A stretch of DNA of 54,274 bases from Chloroflexota bacterium. GTDB lineage: Bacteria; Chloroflexota; UBA6077; JACCZL01. Location of the stretch: the NCBI GenBank assembly GCA_030447245.1, contig JAUJPG010000032.1, forward strand, positions 1 to 54,274. The letters are read 5' to 3'. This document shows positions 17,817 to 26,987 of this stretch, piece by piece (within the stretch, counting starts at the first letter, position 1; the number at the start of each line of letters is the position of its first letter). Both the position numbers and the translations under genes were made by a program. A model generated the notes under the pieces. The model had not been told where the DNA came from. It did no database searches and saw only the letters and a list, made by a program, of their open reading frames with translations.

Positions 17817-18854
17817 CTAGGCGTTGGCCCGCGCCGTGAGGCCGAGCCGCTCCTCGACCACCTCGAGGATTCGCTCGGCAAAAGGGCGACGCTCGGGAAA
17901 GCGCATGCTCAGGTAGACGTGCCGCGCCAGGGTGAGCGTCGCGTAGGGCCGCACGGTCGGGCGGCTTGCCTCGCCGGCCAGGTCGACGAAGCGATCCTCC
18001 AACGCCTGCTCCACATCGGTCAGCGCATGCTGCGAGGCGCGGGTGCGCAAGCTATGCTCGGTGATGTGCCCGAGGAAGTTGCCGATGTCCAGAGCGGGGC
18101 TGCCCAGGCAGTACAGGTCGAAGTCGATCAGATGGAGGCGCGTCTCGTCGACGATCACCTGGTCGGCGTAGAAGTCGCGGTGGATCCCGCGCGGCGGCTG
18201 CTCCGGCGTGGCCGCCCCTAGACGGTCGCAGGCGTCCAGTATGCGCTCGATCCGCCCGGACCAGCGCGGCGCCGCCTCCGCTACCGTCGGCAGGCACTCA
18301 TGCAGGATCCGCAGCTCGTCGGCCATGGTGTGGCTGCGCTCGGCCGGTACCCCGGCCCGGTGGACCTTGTGTGCGGCCTCCGCGATCCGCCGCGCCAGCC
18401 AGACGCCGCGCCGCCCCCCCAGCAGCTCGGTTGCCGGCACCCCCGGCGCCTTGCGCTGCAGCCACATCCTGAACTTCGCCACCGTGGCGATCGGCTCGAC
18501 GACCGAGATCTCATCGGGGCTGTCATCCTGGAATCCGGTCCGCCAGAAAGCGTCGAGGACTTGATAGTCGGTCATGCCGAAGCGCCCGGCCCGGATCTTG
18601 CCAATCAGCGTGGCCGCCTCCGGCGCGCGATCCGGGCGCCTGATCTCGACATCGTATTCCACCAGGCAGCGCCGACCGGGCTTGTAGCGAGTGACCCGAA
18701 TCGCCCGCGGATATACCAGCCCCTCCGCGCCCGCCAGGCGTGGCAAGCGCCGCTTGAACTGATGCTTGACCTCGACCGGATCGAGCGCCCGCGCGAGCGC
18801 CGGCAACGCCGGGTCGCTGGCAGCGTCGAACGGATCGGCGACCGTGACGCTCAC
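17817..18854 (-). CDS. APH-fold phosphotransferase (operon kinase 1)
   Basis: A 345-residue kinase of the APH superfamily. The catalytic loop GIHRDFYADQVIVD is at residues 223-236 and the metal-binding LIDFDLY at about 242-248, followed by SPALDIGNFLGH. The N lobe contains RYKPGRRCLVEY (56-67), the same kind of motif found twice in the neighbouring kinase, so the two are paralogues with a shared substrate type. The GTG start at 18854 overlaps the glycosyltransferase stop in a GTGA arrangement, which indicates translational coupling. It probably phosphorylates a sugar or glycoside intermediate of this operon's pathway; that role is inferred from context alone. Confidence 0.75.
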   Translation of the reverse strand: MSVTVADPFDAASDPALPALARALDPVEVKHQFKRRLPRLAGAEGLVYPRAIRVTRYKPGRRCLVEYDVEIRRPDRAPEAATLIGKIRAGRFGMTDYQVLDAFWRTGFQDDSPDEISVVEPIATVAKFRMWLQRKAPGVPATELLGGRRGVWLARRIAEAAHKVHRAGVPAERSHTMADELRILHECLPTVAEAAPRWSGRIERILDACDRLGAATPEQPPRGIHRDFYADQVIVDETRLHLIDFDLYCLGSPALDIGNFLGHITEHSLRTRASQHALTDVEQALEDRFVDLAGEASRPTVRPYATLTLARHVYLSMRFPERRPFAERILEVVEERLGLTARANA

Positions 18855-19927
18855 GCCGCTGAGTCCTCCCGCGCCAACTCGGACCATAGCCTGAGCAGAC
18901 GGTCGACCTGGCGGCGCACCGAGAAGCGCTCCTCCGCTCGCCGCCGCGCCGCCGCGCCCATCCGCACCGCGAGGTCCGGATCTCGCAACAGCCGCTCCAG
19001 GGCGGTCGCCAGCGCCACGCCGTCGCCTGGCGGCGCAAGCAGGCCGGTGACACCGTCCTCGATCAGCTCCGACACGCCGCCCACGGCGGTGCCCACGGCG
19101 GGCACCCCGCAGGCGGCTGCCTCCATCAACGAGACGGGCATCCCCTCGCTGTGGCTGGTCAGGGCGGCAACTGTGGCCCGCTGCCAGCAGGTGAGGACGT
19201 GCGCCTGCTCGGCCGCCCCGACTAGCTCGACCAGCTCCTCCAGCCCGAGCTGCGCCCGGGTCGCCTCCACCTGCCCACGGCTCCGGCCATCCCCGACCAA
19301 CACGCAGCGGAACTCCAGTCCCCGCTCCCGTAGGTCGGCGCAGACTTCCAGCAGCAGCTCGTGGTTCTTGACCGGTACTAGCCGAGCCACGCACACGACG
19401 TGTGGTGGCCATGCCCTGGGACCGCCGGGCTGGAAACGCTCCGTGTCGACGCCACACGGGATGACGTGGATCCGCGCGCGCGGGATGCCAACGGTCCGGA
19501 CGAGGTGAGCGACGTTGGCCTCCGAGACGGTGACGACCGCACGGGCGGCCGCCGCACGCGCGGCGAAATCCTCCGGTGGCCTGCGGTAGACGTCATACCC
19601 GTGGGCAGTGAAGGTGAAGGGGACACCCAGCTCGCCGGCCAGTGCTCGGGCGGCGGCGGTCGGCTCAGTAGCGAAGTGGGCGTGGATCAGGTCCGGCCGA
19701 AACGCCCGCAGGAGGGTGGAGAACCCCCGCGGCTCATACACCGTCCGATCGAGCAGGCCGGCCCGCGTCACGACCTCGTGCCGCGGCTCGTCCTCAGTCG
19801 GCAGCCGCAGCGAGAGGATCCGCACCTCGATGCCCCGTCGGCACAGCTCGGCCAACTCGTTGGCGACGAACGTCTCCGAGAACTTCGGGAACACATTCAC
19901 CACGTACGCCACGCGCCGTGGCGTCAC
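18851..19927 (-). CDS. GT4-family glycosyltransferase
   Basis: A 358-residue cytosolic glycosyltransferase with the GT-B fold. The N-terminal domain begins VAYVVNVFPKFSETFVANEL, the typical opening of this GT4 subgroup, and contains LIHAHFATEP and FTFTAHGYDVYR. The C-terminal nucleotide-sugar domain contains PCGVDTERFQPG, VARLVPVKNHELLLE, and the E-x7-E donor site SEGMPVSLMEAAACGVPAV. The GTG start at 19927 overlaps the stop of the preceding glycosyltransferase (GTGA). An open frame extends far upstream but has no family resemblance. It transfers a sugar to an unknown acceptor, likely on the glycoconjugate handled by the ABC exporter of the same operon. Confidence 0.85.
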   Translation of the reverse strand: MTPRRVAYVVNVFPKFSETFVANELAELCRRGIEVRILSLRLPTEDEPRHEVVTRAGLLDRTVYEPRGFSTLLRAFRPDLIHAHFATEPTAAARALAGELGVPFTFTAHGYDVYRRPPEDFAARAAAARAVVTVSEANVAHLVRTVGIPRARIHVIPCGVDTERFQPGGPRAWPPHVVCVARLVPVKNHELLLEVCADLRERGLEFRCVLVGDGRSRGQVEATRAQLGLEELVELVGAAEQAHVLTCWQRATVAALTSHSEGMPVSLMEAAACGVPAVGTAVGGVSELIEDGVTGLLAPPGDGVALATALERLLRDPDLAVRMGAAARRRAEERFSVRRQVDRLLRLWSELAREDSAA

Positions 19928-21186
19928 CGGGCTACCTCCAGCGCCGGCTGGAGCGAGCCCATGATCTGGACGACCCGTTCCGCGTTCTTGTCCCAGGTGT
20001 AGCGCGCGCGGACCTCGTCCGCGGCCGCCCGACCGAGGCGACATCGCAGGTCCGGGTCTGTCAGCAGCCGCTCGCACGCCTCCGCTAGCGCATCGACATC
20101 GCCCGGCGAGTACAACAGCCCCGTCTCGCCGTCGCGGACCACCTCCACGATCTGCCCCAGCCTGGCCGCGACCACCGCCGTCCCCGCGGCCATGTACTCG
20201 AACAGCTTGAGTGGCGAAAAGTAGAAGGCGTGCTCGAGCCGCGGATACGGCGCCAGCCCGACAGCAAAGTGCCGGACCAAGCTGGCCACCTCCTCCTGCG
20301 ACAGCGCGCCCGTAAAGATCACGGCTCCGTCGACCTGCCGAGCCCGAACGTCTGACTGCAGCTTGCCGCGCAACGGCCCTTCGCCGATGATCGCCAGTTG
20401 CACGTCGGGATGCCTGCGCAGCAACCGCTCCAGCAGCGCAGGAAGAACCTCGACCCCGTGCCACGGTCGTAGCCCGCCGACGAACCCCAGGACGGGCCCA
20501 TCCCTCAGGTTCCAGCGCTCCCGAGCTGACGATTCGGCCGGGCCCGGTTGGAAGAGCGCCAGGTCCACTCCGTTCGGAATCACGCAGATCCTCCCCGGCT
20601 CGACCCCCAGCCCCTTCACATACTCCCGCAGTTCCCCGGAGACAACCAGCACCGCGTCAGCACGAGTCAGCGTCCGGCGCTCGGCTTCGGCCGCCAGGCC
20701 CCCCAGCGCACCGGCCCGGTAGGCCGCCTGCTCCAGCGGCAGCGGCGCATTCAGTTCCATCAGTAGTGGCCGGCGCAGCGCCTCGGCCAGCTTCACGCCG
20801 GCCGTCGCATACAGCGAGGCGCGCTCGTAGATGACGTCCGGCGGGTCGTCCTGGAACCGCCGTCGGAGCTGCTTGCCTAGCTCGCGGTTGTAGAGGATGC
20901 GGCGCAGCTCGCCCGGGAGCGAGCCGGCTGCCCCTCCCAACGAATCGCCGAACTCTCGGATGGCCGCCAGCGCGGGCTCGCCGTCCGGGTTGGGTGGAAT
21001 GTGCAGCAGCGGCGGGTCGAGGCGAGCGGGCTCCTCCCAGGGCGACTTGCTGAGCACCGGTGCCGCGACGGCCACCTCGTGGCCGGCCCGGCGTAGAGCG
21101 TTGACCATGGCCCGCACATGCACCGCGGCCCCCTTCCGCCCGAGGATAGGGATGCCGGAATCGGCGCAGATGTACAGGATCTTCAT
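19924..21186 (-). CDS. GT4-family glycosyltransferase
   Basis: A 420-residue GT-B glycosyltransferase. The N terminus has ILYICADSGIPILGRKGAAV followed by HVRAMVNALRRAGHEV, the acceptor-side Rossmann domain. The C-terminal domain has VIPNGVDLALFQPG, LGFVGGLRPWHGVEVL, and the donor-binding segment FYFSPLKLFEYMAAGTAVVA. The gene starts at ATG 21186, 18 bases after the ABC exporter stop, and overlaps the next glycosyltransferase start by four bases. The product is not closely similar to its neighbour, so the two probably act in sequence on one acceptor. The sugar donor cannot be told from sequence. Confidence 0.85.
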   Translation of the reverse strand: MKILYICADSGIPILGRKGAAVHVRAMVNALRRAGHEVAVAAPVLSKSPWEEPARLDPPLLHIPPNPDGEPALAAIREFGDSLGGAAGSLPGELRRILYNRELGKQLRRRFQDDPPDVIYERASLYATAGVKLAEALRRPLLMELNAPLPLEQAAYRAGALGGLAAEAERRTLTRADAVLVVSGELREYVKGLGVEPGRICVIPNGVDLALFQPGPAESSARERWNLRDGPVLGFVGGLRPWHGVEVLPALLERLLRRHPDVQLAIIGEGPLRGKLQSDVRARQVDGAVIFTGALSQEEVASLVRHFAVGLAPYPRLEHAFYFSPLKLFEYMAAGTAVVAARLGQIVEVVRDGETGLLYSPGDVDALAEACERLLTDPDLRCRLGRAAADEVRARYTWDKNAERVVQIMGSLQPALEVAR

Positions 21187-21204
21187 CGCCGGAGAGGCTC
21201 CTCG

Positions 21205-23061
21205 CTACCCGGCGCGGGCGAAGCGCGGTCCTCCGACCGGGTCCGGTGGCTCGAACTGCATGTGATACAGATTTCGGTACAGGCCGCCTCGCGCTACCAG
21301 TTCCTCGTGCCGGCCGCACTCCACGATCCGCCCTTCAGCCATCACCAGGATCAGGTCGGCACCGCGGACCGTCGCTAGCCGATGCGCGATCACGATCGCG
21401 GTCCGCCCCTCCAGTAGCCGCTCCAGCGCCGCCACCACCAGCTGCTCCGACTCCGCGTCGAGCCCGGTCGTCGGCTCGTCCAGCAAGACGATCGGTGCGT
21501 CCTTGATGATCGCGCGAGCCAGCGCCAGCCGCTGGCGCTGCCCACCCGAGAGCGTGACGCCTCGCTCGGCAACAGGAGTGTCGTAGCCATCCGGCAGACT
21601 CATGACGAAGTCGTGGATCTGGGCCGCTCGCGCGGCAGCCTCGATCTCCGCGTCGGTCGCCTCGGGTCGCCCATAGGCAATGTTCTCGCGAATGTCGCCG
21701 CCGAAGAGCATTCCGTCCTGTGGCACCACGCTGATCTGGTCACGGAGCGACTTGAGCGTGAAATCCCGGATGTCCTGGTCGTCGATCCGCACGACGCCGA
21801 GGGTTGGGTCGTACAGCCGCGGGATCAGGCTGAGCAGGGTCGACTTCCCGGCCCCAGTCGGTCCGACCACCGCCACCGTCTGGCCCGGCTGCACCTGTAG
21901 GTGGATGTCCCGCAGGACCGGCGCCTCCAGCGTGTAAGCGAACTCGACACCCTCGAAGCTCAGCGCGCCACGTAGCTTCGGCGCCTGGCGGTGGCCGTCG
22001 CGCACATCGGGAGCTTGGTCGAGCACTTCGGTCACGCGCTCCACGCAGGTGCTCGCCTTGCTCGCCCGCTCAGCCACCCGCGAGATCCGCCGCAACGGCC
22101 GATAGAAGCTCTGCATGTAGGCCACGAAGACGATCAGCTCGCCGGGCGTCAGTCGGCCCGCCATCACCTGCGTTGCGCCGAACCACAGTGTGACGGCCGT
22201 TGCGACGGCCAGCGACAACTCGACCGCCCGGTTGAGCTGAGCCTCTAGGCGGGTAGCCTTCAGACCGCTCCGCAGGCTACGCTTATTGAGGCCACCCAGG
22301 CGCTCGTCCTCGTCCGCCTCACGCGCGAACATCTGCACGACGTGGATTCCTGCCACCACCTGCTGCACTCGGCTGGCGAGCTTCCCTTCGCGTCGCCGCT
22401 GTTCCCGCGTCGCATCGCGGATCCGTCCAGAGTAGATTGCCAGGAGCACGAAGATGATTGGTATCGCCAGCAGCGCCACCAGCGCTAGGCGCCACTCCAT
22501 CAGCAGCATCACGATCATGAAGCTGACCAGGATCACTGCCTCGGATACCAACGACAGGATCGAGGCCACCAGCAGCTCCCGCAGCATGGCAATGTCACTC
22601 GTCAGGCGCGTCAGCAAGTCGCCGGTGCTGGTTCGCGCATGGAACCTCAGCGACAGGCGCTGCAGGTGCGCGAAGACCCGCTGCCGCATGGTCAGCACGA
22701 CCTCCTGGCCGACGCGCCCAGACAGGACGTTCTGCCAGTAGTAGAAGACTCCGCGCACCGCGGCCAGCGCCAAAATTGCGGCGACACTCAGGCCAAGGAT
22801 GAGCATCCGCTCGTCGTCGAGCGCCCGGTCAACCCCCGGGAACGGCGTCCAGAGCGGAAGTCCGAGGAGCACGTGGTCGAAGATGAACTTCAGCGGCCAG
22901 GGCTCGGCCAGCCGCATGGCTGCGTACCCCATTGAGCACAGGAACGCACCCAGCAGTCTGCGCCAGTGCGGAAACAATTCGCCGCGGAAACGGTGCACGA
23001 CGCCGAGCGATAACCTCAACCCACGTGTCCGCTCGCGCACGAGCTGAGTCGGAGCAGCCAT
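21205..23061 (-). CDS. ABC exporter (fused membrane and ATPase domains)
   Basis: A 618-residue half-transporter of the MsbA/multidrug type, acting as a homodimer in the membrane. Six transmembrane helices span about residues 35-320, followed by the ATPase domain: Walker A GPTGAGKST (400-408), Q-loop VVPQDG (445-450), signature LSGGQRQR (504-511), Walker B IVLLDEP (524-530), and H-loop VIAHRLATVRG. All catalytic residues are present. It is the second gene of the operon, between three glycosyltransferases, so export or flipping of a glycolipid or glycoside is more likely than drug efflux; this is inference from context. Confidence 0.88.
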   Translation of the reverse strand: MAAPTQLVRERTRGLRLSLGVVHRFRGELFPHWRRLLGAFLCSMGYAAMRLAEPWPLKFIFDHVLLGLPLWTPFPGVDRALDDERMLILGLSVAAILALAAVRGVFYYWQNVLSGRVGQEVVLTMRQRVFAHLQRLSLRFHARTSTGDLLTRLTSDIAMLRELLVASILSLVSEAVILVSFMIVMLLMEWRLALVALLAIPIIFVLLAIYSGRIRDATREQRRREGKLASRVQQVVAGIHVVQMFAREADEDERLGGLNKRSLRSGLKATRLEAQLNRAVELSLAVATAVTLWFGATQVMAGRLTPGELIVFVAYMQSFYRPLRRISRVAERASKASTCVERVTEVLDQAPDVRDGHRQAPKLRGALSFEGVEFAYTLEAPVLRDIHLQVQPGQTVAVVGPTGAGKSTLLSLIPRLYDPTLGVVRIDDQDIRDFTLKSLRDQISVVPQDGMLFGGDIRENIAYGRPEATDAEIEAAARAAQIHDFVMSLPDGYDTPVAERGVTLSGGQRQRLALARAIIKDAPIVLLDEPTTGLDAESEQLVVAALERLLEGRTAIVIAHRLATVRGADLILVMAEGRIVECGRHEELVARGGLYRNLYHMQFEPPDPVGGPRFARAG

Positions 23062-23076
23062 GCTGGGCAGGACTCC

Positions 23077-24303
23077 TCAGGCCACGCCCGCCGCGAGCTC
23101 CGGGCGGCCATTGCTCGGCCGAAGCAGCGCCTCCAGTTCGGCCGCCGCCCCGGCCAGACCATCCATAGCGCGCGCGATCGGTCGGTGCGGTGGGCGCTCG
23201 ATCAAGCTTCGAACCTCCGCCAACAGGCGCGTGGGCGTCAGGTCCGCCGGGTGGATCATCCGCAATAGCCCGCGGCGGCTCAGCACCTCGGCCCGGATGA
23301 GCTGCTCGCGGCGTGGCTCGACCCGCGGCACAATGAGCGCCGGAGTCTGGCAGGATAGAATCTCGCAGACTGAGTTGTAGCCGCCCATTGATACCACCGC
23401 GTCGGCCGCCGCGACGTAGGCGGAGAGATCCCCGGCGAAGTCTCGGAGGTGGACGTACGAGCCTGAGGGCAAGAGTCTCCGGAGCGCCTCCCGGTCCTCG
23501 GCCAGCATCAACGGTCCACTGATCACCAGACAGTCAAACGGCAACGCCGCCCCTCCCCGGCGCAGGCCTTCAAGCGCGGTGCGGAGCAAGTCGTAGCCGT
23601 CGCCGCCGCCCCCTGCAGTGATTAGGACGAGCCGACTTGTGCGCAACCCCAGTTCGGCCCTCACAGACTCAACCGACTTGCCCGTCGGGTCGTGCCGGAT
23701 GTACCCCACGTAACGCGTCTTGGCTTCAGCGCGCGGCGAGAAGTTGTACTCGCGGACCGGGTCGTAGACGTCCTGGTCACCGTAGACGAGGATCAAGTCA
23801 TAGACGTCGTCGAGCAGCTCGTAAGTGCCGTCGGAAGACCAGGCGCGCTTGACCCGCGAGTCCACGTCCACGACGTCGCGCAACCCGAGGACCAGCCGCG
23901 TCCTCGCGGAGCGCTTCAAGTACTGCAGGGTGGGGACCAGCTCGCCTTTGAGGCCAGGCGCTACGTTATCGACGATGAGTAGGTCGGGCTGGAAGTTACG
24001 CGCGGTGGCGAACAGGACGTCTCGACGAATGCTCCGCACATCGTCGAACGAGACGGGCAGCGAACGCGCCTCGTACCGACCCGCCCCCACCTTCACGACG
24101 GACGGCAGCTTCACGTAGTCAGCAGCCTCGGGAAAGGGGAATTGCTGCGCGCGGGCCGACCCGGTGACGATCAGTTGAGGCGCTGCTGGCCAGCGAGCGT
24201 GCAGACGATGGGCCAGCGCCAAGGTGCGCCGCAGATGGCCAAGCCCGTACGAATCGTGGGAATAAAATAAGATCTTTGGAGTGCCAGTCAGAGTTTGCGT
24301 CAA
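23077..24303 (-). CDS. GT28/MurG-like glycosyltransferase
   Basis: A 408-residue GT-B protein. The N terminus has ILFYSHDSYGLGHLRRTLAL, the glycine-histidine loop typical of MurG/UGT-like enzymes, and the C-terminal domain has LVLITAGGGGDGYDLLRTAL, AADAVVSMGGYNSVCEILS and PALIVPRVEPRREQLIRAEV, the donor-binding region of GT28 proteins. Related proteins annotated as 'glycosyltransferase' occur beside APH-fold kinases in other bacteria. It is the first gene of the six-gene operon; the 57 bases between its start and the transposon remnant at 24361 must hold the promoter, unless the insertion removed it. The ATG at 24303 is chosen as the first in-frame start that keeps the conserved N terminus. 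Confidence 0.82.
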   Translation of the reverse strand: MTQTLTGTPKILFYSHDSYGLGHLRRTLALAHRLHARWPAAPQLIVTGSARAQQFPFPEAADYVKLPSVVKVGAGRYEARSLPVSFDDVRSIRRDVLFATARNFQPDLLIVDNVAPGLKGELVPTLQYLKRSARTRLVLGLRDVVDVDSRVKRAWSSDGTYELLDDVYDLILVYGDQDVYDPVREYNFSPRAEAKTRYVGYIRHDPTGKSVESVRAELGLRTSRLVLITAGGGGDGYDLLRTALEGLRRGGAALPFDCLVISGPLMLAEDREALRRLLPSGSYVHLRDFAGDLSAYVAAADAVVSMGGYNSVCEILSCQTPALIVPRVEPRREQLIRAEVLSRRGLLRMIHPADLTPTRLLAEVRSLIERPPHRPIARAMDGLAGAAAELEALLRPSNGRPELAAGVA

Positions 24304-24360
24304 AGCCTGGCCACACGTTGCATTAGGGTGAGATGCATCGGCAAGATTCGTGCCGACAGC

Positions 24361-25266
24361 TCAATAATCGGTGGCCGAAGCGCGGGGAAGTTGCATTTGG
24401 TGGTACCACGTACCCAAGCGGAGCCGGTCGCCCACTTGGAGAGGGGTCTTCAGGGCGTGCCGTGCAAGACTCGCGGTCGTCACTACCAAGACGCGGCAGA
24501 CCTCGACCCCATCGTCTCGGTTCGGGTAGGGGCCACGTCGGGTGGCGACCAGGAGGCGGCCGGTGGCGGTGCAGTGGGCGCGGACGGCCGGGTCGTTGTA
24601 GTGGGTGTCGCCAAGGATGAAGCGCGCAGCGGGCGGTACCTCGTCGAGCAGGCGCGTGGCCGGCTCGTTATCGGCGGTGTTGGCCGGGGTCAACTCGGCG
24701 GCCAGCGGGATCCAGACCGCCGCGACGGTGGTCGCCAGGTGGAGCTTGTAGCCGTAGACCCAGCCGTGCCAGCCGGACTTGGTCCAGCCGGCCTCGGTGT
24801 CGATCGAGGTACGCGGGACGACGCCCGCGTCGCGATGCTTGTTGTGCCAGACGCCGCCGCGCGCGTGCAGGATCGTGCTGTCGAGCGCGACCGCCCGACC
24901 AGTGCCGGCCCATGGGTTGATCACCTCGACCAGATGCCGACCCAGGCATCCGATCCGGGCCAGCAGGGTGCTCGGCAGCGTCGCCAGCCGGCGTTCCCAG
25001 GTCCGACGACTCGGGAAGCGGCCCTGCTCAATCACGCGCGTCCGCAGCGTCTGCATCTCCCAGGTGGGCTGCTCCAAGAGCGCGAGCAATCCACTGACCG
25101 TCCAGACGTTGCGCACCAGCATGATCACCAGTGCCTTCAAGAAGAGCCGATCCGACTAGACCGATGGACGCCTGCCCCGCGCCCCACCCCGCCCCGTGAC
25201 TGGCGGGCTCGGGATCGCATCGATCAGGTCGACAAGCGCCAGCAACAGCGACGACTGCAGTACCAT
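24361..25266 (-). pseudogene. IS4/IS5-type DDE transposase with internal amber stop
   Basis: From ATG 25266 the frame gives VLQSSLLLALVDLIDAIPSP and reaches TAG at 25156-25158, then continues in the same frame with SDRLFLKALVIMLVRNVWTV. DDE-transposase motifs follow: AVALDSTILHARGGVWHN (first Asp), HGWVYGYKLHLATTV, ELTPANTADNEPATRL and FILGDTHYNDPAVRAH (second Asp). After CRVLVVTTASLARHALKTPL the frame departs from the family, so the C-terminal glutamate region is lost. Both a nonsense codon and a 3' break make it inactive. It sits just upstream of the glycosyltransferase operon and may have altered that operon's promoter. Confidence 0.75.
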
Positions 25267-26093
25267 GGATCTGCCTGCCTGGTGTGGTCTGACAGCCCCA
25301 AGGTTGGCACTGCAGGCCCCGCTCGGCTTCTGCCCGCTGGGGCCTGCCAGTTCTGAACGGGCCTCCATTAAATCCTTCCATCGGCTACTGCTTCTGGCTG
25401 CTGACGCGCATCTCGTCGGCATCTCGAGGTCACGTCTTTGCTGTCGCGGTAGGCGAGATCGACCTCGACGTTGGCTGGACTCACCTCGGTGCTCGGGTTC
25501 GTTGGACGAGTGACCGACCACGCCCGCAGCGAGCTTGCAGGAATCCGAAGTCTGGACACCTCCCCGAGTTGGCGTCGGTCGCAATGCGGCGAGCGCTTAC
25601 CGAAACGGTGGGGCAAGAGGGAGGCTTGCTCTTCGGCAGCTCTCTCGAACCTGTTCGCGGCGTCATCCCCAACGAGCCGGACGGGTTTTTTAGCGGGCGA
25701 CGTGCCCGGGCATGATGACGTGGAGGTAACGGCGTCAGGCCGTGATCTCAGTGTCGCCGGACCTGTATAGGGAACGAGCGCGGGATGGAACGTCCGGGCT
25801 GCTTCGAGTTCATCACTGTTGAACACTGGCCCACCCCTACCGCCACTGGCGCGCCCGCAGCTATACGCGCCGCCGGCCTGCTCGGCCTGCCGTTGGCGGA
25901 TTGACAGACGCGTTTCCAGTGGTACAGCGCCGGGCGGGATCGGCACGATAGGATACGATCGAGAGATGATGGCGCGGAACGGTGCGGGTGCCCCACTGTG
26001 GGGGAGTCCGCCGTCGCTTACCCGTGGGCCGAGTTGGCGCCCGACCCCGCGCTCTCCGCTCGCATGTCCGAAGCCGGTGTACGCTGGACGCTG
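25267..26093. other. 827-bp stretch with no supported gene
   Basis: Open frames exist on both strands but none shows recognisable domains, good starts or consistent codon character. The stretch separates the transposase remnant from the first comM fragment and looks like decayed DNA. Confidence 0.5.
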
Positions 26094-26336
26094 GGACGGT
26101 TCGCGGCAATCGATGGTAGCTCGACCGTCAGCCAGCGTTGTGCATTGCGCTCCAACCTCCACGATCGTCGGGCTGCCCGATACGGCCGTTCAGGAGGCGC
26201 GCGAGCGGGTCCGGGCAGTCATCAGGAATAGCGCGCTGGTGTCCCCCCCGCGACGGGTCACGGTGAACCTGGCGCCGGCCGAGCTGCGCAAGTCCGGCCC
26301 ATCGTACGACCTGCCAATCGGCGTAGGGATTTGTAC
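26094..26336 (+). pseudogene. comM: comM N-terminal fragment
   Basis: ComM (YifB) is an AAA+ Mg-chelatase-like helicase of natural transformation. This piece encodes its N-terminal domain: an AAIDGS-like start, then after a frameshift [20 protein letters not shown] and [21 protein letters not shown] followed by LPIGVGI, where it breaks off into a repeat. The continuation of the gene appears just beyond, but inverted (26396-26746). The match to the ComM N-terminal domain is strong; the fragment cannot be functional alone. Confidence 0.8.
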
Positions 26337-26376
26337 TCAGAGTGGCTCGGCGTTCAGGCCGTCATCTGCAGAGCGG
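26322..26376 (-). repeat. 55-bp perfect inverted repeat, left arm
   Basis: The reverse complement is identical over all 55 bases to 26747-26801. The two arms enclose a 370-bp segment holding an inverted comM piece. The sequence is also about 91 percent identical to 35953-36007. Its left end overlaps the last codons of the comM N-terminal fragment. Confidence 0.9.
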
Positions 26377-26746
26377 AAGCTGAACGAGAAGCGGGCGTCC
26401 CGTCCCATACCTGAGCAGGTTGCGTCCGCGGATGGCGGCTTCGAGCGCCTGCTTGGCGTGCTCCTGTCCTTTGACGTGCGCCAGGTCCACCAGCGTCTTC
26501 GCCTCCGCCGCCGGCGTCCAGCCCCTCGCCACGTGGCTCGGGCTGGAGCCCACGTCGCCGCGCAGGTGCGAGGCCGCCCGCCAGCGTGCCGACCGAATCA
26601 CGTCGACATCCGCGATCAACGCGGCTTCGGCCGCGTCGACCGCCGGCACGAAGACGGTCCGCATCCCGCGATCGCGTGCGAGGCCGACCATCGGCAGCAC
26701 CCCGAGGTGGCGTAGTCCGCCGTCCAGCGACAGCTCCCCAGGAAAA
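26377..26746 (-). pseudogene. comM: comM second fragment, inverted
   Basis: On the minus strand this encodes the part of ComM that normally follows the N-terminal domain: [49 protein letters not shown], and [20 protein letters not shown] leading to [17 protein letters not shown], just short of Walker A. At least one frameshift lies near 26580. It is in the opposite orientation to the N-terminal fragment that ends at 26336; flipping the segment between the 55-bp arms would put the two in line again. Confidence 0.8.
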
Positions 26747-26906
26747 CCGCTCTGCAGATGACGGCCTGAACGCCGAGCCACTCTGAGTACAAATCCCTAC
26801 GGGAATCTGTCCAGGGTGGCACCTCCGCTATGGTGACGCTACGCTGGACTGACGTTGACACCGTATCCTGATCGATCATCTTGCAGCAGCCCGGGCTAGC
26901 GCCACC
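26747..26906 (+). repeat. Repeat R, copy 1 (contains right arm of the inverted repeat)
   Basis: This 160-bp stretch is closely similar (roughly 90 percent by eye) to 35953-36110. It begins with the 55-bp arm and contains a hairpin: GTCCAGGGTGGCACC (26809-26823) pairs with GGTGACGCTACGCTGGAC (26832-26849), with a three-base bulge. In both copies it abuts a comM fragment. Confidence 0.8.
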
Positions 26907-26987
26907 CCGGCCGGCTCACACGACTACGCTAGGGTGCGCTAGTGTCGACCGCCCGCAGTGCGGGGATCACGGCGAGGAGTAATCACG

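Noticed and set aside
16421..18854. Aminoglycoside resistance genes
   Set aside because: The two kinases share only the APH fold. Their N-terminal regions, operon partners and size differ from known resistance enzymes, so a biosynthetic role is more likely.
25368..26162. A 264-codon minus-strand frame
   Set aside because: No hydrophobic core, domain or plausible start; composition is typical of noncoding high-GC DNA and it overlaps the comM fragment.
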